Positions 26,101 to 33,652 of a stretch of DNA of 64,000 nucleotides are shown one piece after another. The position numbers were made by a program, and so were the translations under genes. The notes below the pieces were generated by a model. That model was not told the origin of the DNA, ran no database searches, and was given only the letters and a program-made list of their open reading frames with translations. Every line of letters begins with the position of its first letter. Position 1 is the first letter of the stretch. Origin of the DNA: Pelobacter sp. UBA6093 (GTDB lineage: Bacteria > Desulfobacterota > Desulfuromonadia > Desulfuromonadales > Syntrophotaleaceae); NCBI GenBank assembly GCA_002435955.1, contig DIWZ01000011.1:19857-83856 (forward strand), read 5' to 3'.

Positions 26101-27105
26101 ATGGGATCCGAGATTAAACCAAGCTACGGACTTGAAAGAATCAAACTTGACGAGGCGGTCCCTCTTGCCACCCCCTTCACGGTCTTTTTGTCGGTCGCCA
26201 CCGTCTGCAATTTCAAATGCAAATATTGCATTCACTCGATCGGTAAAGCAGCGTTGTCACAAAAAGGTTTCACACCGGAAATCATGCCCTGGGAAATCTT
26301 TCTGGAGGCGGCGAAGCAGATCCAACAATTCAAGTCCAAGCTCAAGACCCTGTTTCTCTACGGTGTCGGTGAACCAATGTGCAACAAGCGCCTGCCCGAG
26401 ATGGTGGCCCACCTGAAAAAACTGAATGTGGCCGAAGAAATCGCCTTCATCACCAACGGTTCGCTTCTCGACCGGAAAAGCTCCACAGCGCTCATCGATG
26501 CCGGACTCGATACGCTGCGCATCTCTCTGCAGGGCATGAGTTCGGGAAAATACCGCGAGATCTGCGATTTCAAAATCAATTTCGAGGAATTGGTGGAAAA
26601 TATCCGATTTTTCTATGAAAACAAGGGCAAGACACGCCTGTATGTAAAAATCCCCGACGTCGCTCTCGACGCCGGGGATGAAGATCGATTCTATCAAACA
26701 TTCAAGGCGATCAGTGACAGGATGTTCGTCGAGAAGATCGTGCCGGTCTTCCATGAAATCGACTACAGTAGCATGATAAAAAGCACCTCCACCACAGACC
26801 TATGGGGCAATGTGCATGACGTTCGCATGGTCTGTCCCATCTGCTTTTACACGCTTACGGTACTGCCCAACGGGGATGTCTATCCCTGCTGCATGGAGTC
26901 CGACCCGGCCGGGCTGGGAAACATTAAGCACACGCCGCTGCCGGCCATCTGGAACGGGGAAAAACACCTGGATTTTCTCAGGATGCAGCTGGAGAAAAAG
27001 CGCATGTCCAATGATATATGCAAACATTGTACAGCTCCGGACACCTCCGCAAAGCTGGAGGATGAATTGGACTCCCGGGCCGACGAAATTCTGTCGCGAT
27101 TTTGA
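26101..27105 (+). CDS. Radical SAM/SPASM protein, sister of the one at 21026
   Basis: 334 aa. Cluster motif CNFKCKYC (about residues 37-44), GVGEP (about 87), ITNGSLLD (about 118), and C-terminal cysteines YPCCMES (about 262) and ICKHC (about 303) consistent with SPASM auxiliary clusters. It shares the PLATPF...CNFKC entry and the length with the 338-aa protein at 21026, implying duplication within the locus. It starts 41 nt after the B12-type gene. Substrate unknown; sugar or peptide modification are both possible. Confidence 0.84.
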   Translation: MGSEIKPSYGLERIKLDEAVPLATPFTVFLSVATVCNFKCKYCIHSIGKAALSQKGFTPEIMPWEIFLEAAKQIQQFKSKLKTLFLYGVGEPMCNKRLPEMVAHLKKLNVAEEIAFITNGSLLDRKSSTALIDAGLDTLRISLQGMSSGKYREICDFKINFEELVENIRFFYENKGKTRLYVKIPDVALDAGDEDRFYQTFKAISDRMFVEKIVPVFHEIDYSSMIKSTSTTDLWGNVHDVRMVCPICFYTLTVLPNGDVYPCCMESDPAGLGNIKHTPLPAIWNGEKHLDFLRMQLEKKRMSNDICKHCTAPDTSAKLEDELDSRADEILSRF

Positions 27106-27146
27106 CCAGGCACGATAATCCGCTCAAGAACCACGAGAGAAGGTAA

Positions 27147-28205
27147 ATGAACATCCCGAATCATTCCCCACTCGTTACGATAGCCATACCCAACTACAAT
27201 ACGGCCACCTACATCGGCGAGGCCATCGAAAGTGCCCTTTCCCAAACATTTCAGGACATCGAAATCCTTGTGATCGACAACGCCTCGACCGATAACTCCC
27301 GTGACATCATCGCGCAGTGGAAAAGCCGGGACGACCGGATCATCGCTCTCGACTTCGACAAGCATGTATCCTCGCTTGAGAACTGGAACCGTTGCCTGGA
27401 GCATGCCAGGGGCCGATACATAGTCTTTCTGCATGCCGATGACAGGCTCAAACCACCGTTTATTGCAAGCGCCTTGGAGGTTTTTGCCCATCGCCCTGAC
27501 TTGGGGTATGTCCTCGCCGAGAAGGAATTCATCGATGGTCAAGGCAACGTAACCGCCAAAAGCCAGTTTTATTCCGACAGCGCCATCATACCCGGGTTAT
27601 CCGAAGCACGCGTCAATTTCGTGGGATGGCATACCGTCGCGGTACAGATGCTTATAAGAACCGAGTGCATGAAGGCCATCGGTGGCTATTCCTATACCGA
27701 TGTGATGGCCGTGCTTCAGCTCAATATGCGGTGGGACGTTGGCTACCTGCACACGCCCCTGGTGCAGTACAGGCAACATGAGCAATCGGATACCTCGCAA
27801 TTCATAAAAGACAAAACGATGTTGATGACCATCTACCTCACAAAGATGCTGGTTCTCAACTATCATCTGCCCCGTGAGGGGGCTTATTTGAAAGATCTGA
27901 AACCTCGGGTTATGGAATGGGCTGCCATGACTTGCCTGAAGCTTTATGGCATGGAGGTCCTGGGGCGCAACGAAAAACGCCTCTGTGAGGAGTACCTGGC
28001 ACTGGCTCGGGGTTTCTGGCTGGAGATCGACCAGACGCCGATCTGCCGGTTTCTGGAAAAGGCGCTTTCGGCACCGTCCTGGACACCTCAAAGCCTCCGG
28101 GAAGCCTGGATGGCAAATCAGCCCCCGTCGGCCGCCCCGGGTCCGCCCTATCCTTTGCCGGAGGGTTCCGTACTCTTTTCACCTTCCCTGGCCGCAGCTG
28201 GATAG
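27147..28205 (+). CDS. Family 2 glycosyltransferase
   Basis: 352 aa. GT-A fold: VTIAIPNYNTATYIGEAIES at the N-terminus (read in parts), the VIDNASTDNS loop (about 39-48), the metal/nucleotide motif HADDRLKPPF (about 97), and a C-terminal helical part. It would build the glycan in the cytoplasm or at the membrane; no membrane helix is seen. It begins 41 nt after the radical SAM gene with GAGAAGG upstream. The last 40 residues are proline-rich and look non-conserved. Confidence 0.86.
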   Translation: MNIPNHSPLVTIAIPNYNTATYIGEAIESALSQTFQDIEILVIDNASTDNSRDIIAQWKSRDDRIIALDFDKHVSSLENWNRCLEHARGRYIVFLHADDRLKPPFIASALEVFAHRPDLGYVLAEKEFIDGQGNVTAKSQFYSDSAIIPGLSEARVNFVGWHTVAVQMLIRTECMKAIGGYSYTDVMAVLQLNMRWDVGYLHTPLVQYRQHEQSDTSQFIKDKTMLMTIYLTKMLVLNYHLPREGAYLKDLKPRVMEWAAMTCLKLYGMEVLGRNEKRLCEEYLALARGFWLEIDQTPICRFLEKALSAPSWTPQSLREAWMANQPPSAAPGPPYPLPEGSVLFSPSLAAAG

Positions 28206-28293
28206 TGCCTTATTTTCTTTCAGAAACGGCATCAACTTTGCTATAGACAATAAAACAGACGTATTTCACAGACAGCACCCAAGGAAAAAATCA

Positions 28294-29988
28294 ATGTATG
28301 CTTCCGCCCTGATCGCGACGCTCATAAAACATTTCGACAAAAGCCTGTATGTCTATCCCGGAGGCACCATTGCCCCGATCTTCCATGAATGCAAGGCTGC
28401 GGGGGTCGATCTGATCTGCACCAAGGCTGAGCAGGGCGCCGGCTACATGGCTATTGCCGACGCGGCGTTGAGCTATGGACCGGCCTTTGTCGCGGTGACC
28501 AGCGGCCCCGGCGCCACCAACCTGATTACCTGTATCGCGGATGCCTTTTATGACAGCGTGCCCCTGGTGGTATTCACCGGACAGGTCGGCACCCGCGATC
28601 TCGGCCGCGCCCGGGAACTTCGCCAACGTGGCTTTCAGGAAGTACCGACTCCGCAGATGGTTGCCCCCATCAGCAAAGGGGTCTGGCAGCCCCAGACCAC
28701 CGAAGAACTTAAGCAGGCCCTGATCGATGGTGTCCGACTATCTCTTGATGGTCGACGTGGCCCGGTGGTGATCGACCTGCCCATGAACGTGCAAATGAGC
28801 TTGATCGATGAGGCCATCTGCCGGGATTTCGCCGCCAGCTTGGACGCCGACCTGAACTCCGGGACAGCCCCTGGCAAGCCGTGCCCGACCGCGTTTATGG
28901 AGAGTGTGAAGGACGCTCTGACCTGCGCACAGCGCCCTCTGCTGCTGGTCGGCGGCGGCGCACTCGAGGCGGCCTCGGAAATCCGTACATTGGCGGAGCG
29001 CTGGCAATTGCCGGTCGTCTCCAGCATGCGCGGCATTGGTGTTTTCCCCAGCGATCATCCGCTGTCAGCCGGGTGGATCGGCCATACCGGCCTGCCCTGG
29101 GCCAACCGCACCCTGTTTGAAGCCGACTGTATCGTGGCCCTCGGTAGCCGTCTTGATGTCAGGCAGACCGGCACCGAACTGGATGTCTTCGCTGGAAAAA
29201 AAGTCTTCCAGATCGACCTCGATGCAGCCGAACTGCAACATGCCAGACTGAGTAAGGTTATTGCGGCAAACTGCTGTGTGGAGAATTTCCTGAAGGGATT
29301 TCTGGCCTTTGATGCTCCTGCTTGCCAACATCGCCCATGGCTGCAGCAGATAGATGAATTCCGCACCACTTTGCAGCTTGCCGATCATGGCGAATTGCCC
29401 GGCGTGGCCCCCGACGAACTGCTCCGTTATCTCGACCGGGCCACCAAACAGCAAACCACTACCGTTGTCACCGGAGTCGGTTCGCATCAGCAATGGGCGG
29501 CGCGCTACTTTTCTTTCGACAATCCCCGCAAACGGTTACTGACCTCCGCGGGTCACGGCACCATGGGATATGCCCTGCCGGTTGCGCTGGGAGCGGCCCA
29601 GGTGCAACCGAGGCAATTGGTGTTGTGCGTCGACGGCGACGGCTCTTTTCAGCTGAATATTCAGGAACTGGCGCTGGCCCGCGAATTGGACCTGCCGATC
29701 AAAATCGTGCTGCTGGACAATAATAGACTGGGCATCGTCTCCCAGTTTCAACGCATCACCTTTACCGACGACCCGGTCACCGGCGATTTCCGCAATCCCG
29801 ATTTTCGCGCCATCGCCGAGGCTTACGGAATTGCCACGTATCAACTGGAAAGTTTCGACCCATCCGTTATTGATGCTTTCCTTCGGGATACCGGGCCAGC
29901 CTTGCTGCATGCCCGTATTCAGCATGATGCTCCCGTTTCTCCCATGCTGCTGGGGGGACAAACCCTGGATAACATGTGGTATCTCTAA
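28294..29988 (+). CDS. Thiamine-diphosphate-dependent enzyme of the acetolactate synthase family, YerE-like candidate
   Basis: 564 aa from ATG 28294 (AAGGA upstream); a weak TTCAGA/TATAGA promoter at 28219-28247 lies in the 88-nt gap. The catalytic glutamate is in CTKAEQGAGYMA (Glu46), with VTSGPGATNL following. The diphosphate/metal motif is VDGDGSFQLNIQEL...LLDNN (about 446-475). It has the full three-domain length of AHAS catalytic subunits. No small regulatory subunit or ilv gene is near. In yersiniose synthesis YerE, a flavin- and ThDP-dependent relative, adds a two-carbon unit to C4 of a CDP-3,6-dideoxy-4-keto sugar, the intermediate made by rfbFGH here. That role is inference; a decarboxylase is an alternative. 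Confidence 0.82.
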   Translation: MYASALIATLIKHFDKSLYVYPGGTIAPIFHECKAAGVDLICTKAEQGAGYMAIADAALSYGPAFVAVTSGPGATNLITCIADAFYDSVPLVVFTGQVGTRDLGRARELRQRGFQEVPTPQMVAPISKGVWQPQTTEELKQALIDGVRLSLDGRRGPVVIDLPMNVQMSLIDEAICRDFAASLDADLNSGTAPGKPCPTAFMESVKDALTCAQRPLLLVGGGALEAASEIRTLAERWQLPVVSSMRGIGVFPSDHPLSAGWIGHTGLPWANRTLFEADCIVALGSRLDVRQTGTELDVFAGKKVFQIDLDAAELQHARLSKVIAANCCVENFLKGFLAFDAPACQHRPWLQQIDEFRTTLQLADHGELPGVAPDELLRYLDRATKQQTTTVVTGVGSHQQWAARYFSFDNPRKRLLTSAGHGTMGYALPVALGAAQVQPRQLVLCVDGDGSFQLNIQELALARELDLPIKIVLLDNNRLGIVSQFQRITFTDDPVTGDFRNPDFRAIAEAYGIATYQLESFDPSVIDAFLRDTGPALLHARIQHDAPVSPMLLGGQTLDNMWYL

Positions 29989-30000
29989 CCATCGCATCTT

Positions 30001-30029
30001 TTGACCAGTTACCAGGTAAATGGTAGAGT
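30001..30029 (+). promoter_or_regulatory. Sigma-70-type promoter of the tailoring cassette
   Basis: TTGACC (30001-30006) and TAGAGT (30024-30029) are separated by exactly 17 nt, matching the -35 and -10 boxes at 5/6 and 4/6. Transcription would start near 30036, 24 nt before the SDR gene. This lies in a 71-nt gap after the ThDP gene and suggests the next five genes form a separate transcription unit. Confidence 0.55.
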
Positions 30030-30059
30030 AGCCGACGCTATTTTCCAGGGGGAATCTTC

Positions 30060-30809
30060 ATGTCCGACACGCCGAAAAACCAACGCATCGTTTTCGTCAC
30101 CGGAGCTAGTCGCGGCATCGGCAACGCTATAGCCAGGCGATTTCTTGGCGAGGGCTATCCGGTTGCGGTCGGCTACTGCGCACATCCGGAAGGAGCACGA
30201 AAACTGGCCGCTGAATTTCCCAGCGCGCTTGCCGTGCGCGTCGATGCCGGAGACCGCCAATCGATTCGCCAGGCGTTGCGACACATCCGTGAAGGCATGA
30301 ATGGACCGGTGTCGATTCTTGTCAACAACGGCGCCATGGCCCAGGAAAAACCGTTTTTGGAACTCCGTGACGAAGACTGGGATCGAATGCTGGGCACCAA
30401 CCTGCGCGGGCCCTTCGCCCTGGCGCAGGAGGTGCTGCCAGGCATGCTCGACGCCGGCTGGGGACGCATCATCAATCTTGTGTCCATCGGCGGCCAGTGG
30501 GGCGGCATGAACCAGGTCCATTATGCCGCGGCCAAAGCCGGTCTGATCAATCTCACCCGCTCTCTGGCAAAACTCTATTCCCGCCGCGGCGTCACAACCA
30601 ACGCCGTGTCCCCGGGGCTGGTCGCCACCGACATGACGGCTGCGGAACTGGCATCGGAGGCCGGTCAGGCAAAGGCCGACGGCATCCCTTGCGGCCGGCT
30701 CGGCACAACGGAAGAAATCGCCGCGGCGGTGGCATGGCTCGCTTCGGATGAAGCGGCTTACGTCACCGGTCAAACGCTCAACCTCAACGGGGGGATGTAC
30801 TTTGTCTGA
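30060..30809 (+). CDS. SDR oxidoreductase, FabG-like
   Basis: 249 aa. Classical SDR: TGASRGIGNAIARRF (about 16-30), NNGAMAQEKPF (about 89), the active-site serine in NLVSIGG (about 140), tyrosine and lysine in HYAAAKAGLINL (about 155), NAVSPGLVATDM, and YVTGQTLNLNGGMYFV at the end. The family reduces keto groups with NADPH. No fatty-acid gene is near; after a YerE-like enzyme it could play the reductase part of YerF. It leads a five-gene set with overlapping ends and its own promoter. Confidence 0.83.
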   Translation: MSDTPKNQRIVFVTGASRGIGNAIARRFLGEGYPVAVGYCAHPEGARKLAAEFPSALAVRVDAGDRQSIRQALRHIREGMNGPVSILVNNGAMAQEKPFLELRDEDWDRMLGTNLRGPFALAQEVLPGMLDAGWGRIINLVSIGGQWGGMNQVHYAAAKAGLINLTRSLAKLYSRRGVTTNAVSPGLVATDMTAAELASEAGQAKADGIPCGRLGTTEEIAAAVAWLASDEAAYVTGQTLNLNGGMYFV

Positions 30810-32037
30810 ATACGCAGGGAAAACGTTGCTGTTTATCGGAGGCGGCATGGAGGCCCTGCCGGGCATCGAAAAGGCGCGCGATCTTGGCTTGCACGTGGTG
30901 GTGAGCGATATGAATCCGTATGCGCCCGGCATGTTGGCGGCCCATGGCCAACTGGTAGCCAGCACCTACGATGTGGCGGCTACGCTCAAAGCGGCCATAG
31001 GTTATCACCAGCAGGTGCGACCGATTGACGGCGTCATGTGTCTGGCCACCGACGTACCGTTGACCGTCGCCTCGGTAGCTGTCGAACTCGGATTGCCCGG
31101 CATCCCTGTCGAGGTGGCGGCCCGTGCCATGGATAAACTGGCCATGAAGCAGAAATTTGCCGCTGACGGCGTGGCCGTTCCCTGGTTCAGCACCGTGGAA
31201 TCGGCCGATCACCTGCAAAACCTTGCCAAGGAACACGGTCTGCCGCTGGTACTTAAACCGGTCGACAGTCGCGGTGGCCGCGGGGTGCAACGCCTGACGC
31301 CGGAAGTGAATCTGGCGGCAGCCTATGAGCGGGCCCTGGTGCAATCGCCCAGCGGCCGGGTGATGGTGGAACGATACCTGCCCGGACCGCAGATCAGCAC
31401 CGAAAGCGTCGTTCTGGATGGCGTGTGCCATACCCCGGGATTTGCCGATCGGAATTATGAATTCATCGACCGTTACGCACCCCATTTCATTGAAAATGGC
31501 GGCACCATGCCGAGTCATCTGCCCGCAGAGGCACGCCAGGCGGTACGTGAACTGGTGCAGCAGGCTGCACGCAGCCTCGGGGTGAGTCGTGGCGTAGTCA
31601 AGGGGGACATGGTCATCAGCGACGGAAAACCTTACGTCATCGAGTTGGCGGCGCGACTTTCCGGCGGCTGGTTCTGCACACACGAGATCCCGCTCAATGT
31701 CGGGGTCGATCTGGTGCTGGCGGTAATGCGGTTGTCCCTCGGCTTGCCCGTCGACCCGGCCACATTGCAGCCACGGTTCGAGCGAGGAGTGGCCTTGCGT
31801 CTGATCTTTCCTCCTCCTGGCCGCATCACGACCATCGAGGGTGAACAGGCAGCCGGCAACCTACCCGGCGTAGCCATGGTACGCCTGGCCGTACAGCCCG
31901 GCGACATCGTTCGCCCGCCAACCGACTCAAATGCCTCGGCAGGATTGATCATCGCCGTCGCCGACGACAGGGAAGAGGCAGCCCGTCGGGCTGAAACCGC
32001 CGTACAGGCGATTCAGGTAACAACGGAGCCAGCATGA
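30802..32037 (+). CDS. ATP-grasp ligase
   Basis: 411 aa from TTG 30802, with GGGGGA upstream and an 8-nt overlap with the SDR gene. An in-frame ATG at 30748 is less likely. ATP-grasp enzymes join a carboxylate, via acyl phosphate, to an amine or similar nucleophile. Features: FIGGGMEALPGIEKARDLGL (read in parts) at the N-terminus, LPLVLKPVDSRGGRGVQRL (about 149-167) forming the ATP-binding loop, MVERYLPGPQISTE (about 188), and VIELAARLSGGW (about 275-286) where Mg ligands sit. It resembles carbamoyl-phosphate-synthase-like ligases. Here it could attach an amino acid or other acid to an amino sugar; this is inference. Confidence 0.82.
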   Translation: MSEYAGKTLLFIGGGMEALPGIEKARDLGLHVVVSDMNPYAPGMLAAHGQLVASTYDVAATLKAAIGYHQQVRPIDGVMCLATDVPLTVASVAVELGLPGIPVEVAARAMDKLAMKQKFAADGVAVPWFSTVESADHLQNLAKEHGLPLVLKPVDSRGGRGVQRLTPEVNLAAAYERALVQSPSGRVMVERYLPGPQISTESVVLDGVCHTPGFADRNYEFIDRYAPHFIENGGTMPSHLPAEARQAVRELVQQAARSLGVSRGVVKGDMVISDGKPYVIELAARLSGGWFCTHEIPLNVGVDLVLAVMRLSLGLPVDPATLQPRFERGVALRLIFPPPGRITTIEGEQAAGNLPGVAMVRLAVQPGDIVRPPTDSNASAGLIIAVADDREEAARRAETAVQAIQVTTEPA

Positions 32038-32711
32038 ACGTTCTGATCATCGCGGCCCACCCCGATGACGAGGTGCTCGGCGCCGGCGGAGCCATGGCCC
32101 GGCATATCCAAGATAACGATACGGTAACAATCGTTATTCTGGGCAGCGGTCTGTCATCCCGTCTAGATGCCCCCGAAGCCTTGGAACAACCCGCTTTGTC
32201 CCAACTGCGCAACGAAGCTGCCAGGGCCGCCGCCGCTCTCGGCGTTACCGATCTGCGCCTGCACGATTTTCCCGACAACCGCTTCGACAGGGTGGATCTG
32301 CTCGATATCGTCAAAACCATCGAGGTCGTTATCGATGACGTCCAGCCAGGCATCGTCTATACTCACCATCCCGGCGATCTCAATATCGATCACCAGCGCA
32401 CCGCCATGGCCACCCTGACCGCCTGCCGCCCGCTGCCGGGTAGTTCCGTGCGACGCATTCTGGCCATGGAAGTGCCCTCCGCCACCGGCTGGGGCGATCC
32501 GGCCCTGCCGTTTGTGCCGAACGTTTTCCTGGATATCACCCAGGTGATGACAAAAAAGCTCGAAGCCATGTCAGCCTACCAAGGTGAACTGCGTCAGTTC
32601 CCTCATGCCCGTTCGTTGCCTTCGATGGAAGCGCGGGCCAAGGCCTGGGGCAGCCAGGTCGGTGTCGAGGCTGCCGAACCCTTTGTATTGCTGCGCGAGA
32701 TTCTGCCATGA
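32034..32711 (+). CDS. PIG-L family deacetylase
   Basis: 225 aa. Zinc-dependent N-deacetylase of the LmbE/PIG-L fold. The zinc and catalytic motif AAHPDDEVLGAGG is at residues 7-19, and the second motif HHPGDLNIDHQR (about 116-127) supplies the third ligand. Members remove N-acetyl groups from GlcNAc-containing substrates. ATGA overlaps link it to the ATP-grasp gene and to the formyltransferase, so the deacetylated amine may be reacylated by these neighbours. Confidence 0.9.
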   Translation: MNVLIIAAHPDDEVLGAGGAMARHIQDNDTVTIVILGSGLSSRLDAPEALEQPALSQLRNEAARAAAALGVTDLRLHDFPDNRFDRVDLLDIVKTIEVVIDDVQPGIVYTHHPGDLNIDHQRTAMATLTACRPLPGSSVRRILAMEVPSATGWGDPALPFVPNVFLDITQVMTKKLEAMSAYQGELRQFPHARSLPSMEARAKAWGSQVGVEAAEPFVLLREILP

Positions 32712-33652
32712 AACCCGCTATGCGCAATCTCCGCATCGTCTATATCGGCGCCCGGATTGTCGGACATGGCTGCCTGCAGGCCTTGCTGGAAGCCGGAGTC
32801 GACATTGTCGGGGTGCTGTATCTGGACGAATCGAAATCCGGCGTCACCGTGGCGCATTGCTCCTTTGACGACCTGGTCCGGGACTACCGACTCAACGCGC
32901 GCCCCTTCACCACCCTGCACGATCCTGACATTCTGAGCTGGATGCAAAAATGCCGCCCCGAGGTCGGCATGGTGATCGGCGTTTCCCAGTTAATCGGAAA
33001 AGAGCTGCTGGCCGCACCACGCCAGGGTTTCATCGGCATGCATCCGACCCTGCTCCCCGAAGGCCGCGGCCGCGCCCCCATCCCCTGGACGCTGATCAAG
33101 GGATTGCAGCGCACCGGCGTCAGTCTGTTCTGGTGCGACCCGGAAGCCGATACGGGAAAGCTTCTGCTGCAGGCATCACTGCCCGTATATTACGAGGACA
33201 CGGCCGCCATCCTCGGCGCGCGGACCGACGAGGTAGCAGCCAGGCTGCTGGTGGAAAGCCTGCCGCTGTTGGCCTCGGGACATCCGCCACGCATCCCGCA
33301 GGATGACAGCAAAGCCACGGTTTGGGGCCGCCGCCGCCCTGAAGACGGTGTCATCGACTGGACCTGGCCAAAACGGCGGATCTACGATTGGGTGCGGGCC
33401 CTGACCCATCCCTATCCCGGCGCCTTCACCTGCGCCGACGACTACAGGCTTTACGTCTGGAGCTGTCGCGAATCCCAGGATGAACGCAGAGCCGTCCCCG
33501 GCACCGTGCTTGAAATCCTCCCTCACGGGGTGCTGGTGGCCTGCGGAGATGGCGCGGTCCTGCTGTCCGGGTTTCAATGGGAAAACCAAGTCGAGGTTGA
33601 TGCGAAAAAAGTCGGCCTCACCGCGGGACAACGACTGGGAAACACACCATGA
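32708..33652 (+). CDS. Formyltransferase-family protein (Fmt/ArnA-like) with altered active-site Asn
   Basis: 314 aa. The formyl-THF transferase fold is recognisable: GMHPTLLPEGRGRAPIPW (about 110-127) and the ADTGKLL loop with the conserved Asp (about 152), followed by a C-terminal Fmt-type domain including RIYDWVRALTHPYPGAF. In Fmt, ArnA and sugar N-formyltransferases the triad is Asn-x-His...Asp; here the Asn position is Gly (IGMH), while His and Asp remain. The catalytic step may therefore differ. Its ATG overlaps the PIG-L stop and its stop overlaps the next ATG. A role in N-formylating the deacetylated sugar is plausible but unproven. Confidence 0.82.
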   Translation: MKPAMRNLRIVYIGARIVGHGCLQALLEAGVDIVGVLYLDESKSGVTVAHCSFDDLVRDYRLNARPFTTLHDPDILSWMQKCRPEVGMVIGVSQLIGKELLAAPRQGFIGMHPTLLPEGRGRAPIPWTLIKGLQRTGVSLFWCDPEADTGKLLLQASLPVYYEDTAAILGARTDEVAARLLVESLPLLASGHPPRIPQDDSKATVWGRRRPEDGVIDWTWPKRRIYDWVRALTHPYPGAFTCADDYRLYVWSCRESQDERRAVPGTVLEILPHGVLVACGDGAVLLSGFQWENQVEVDAKKVGLTAGQRLGNTP

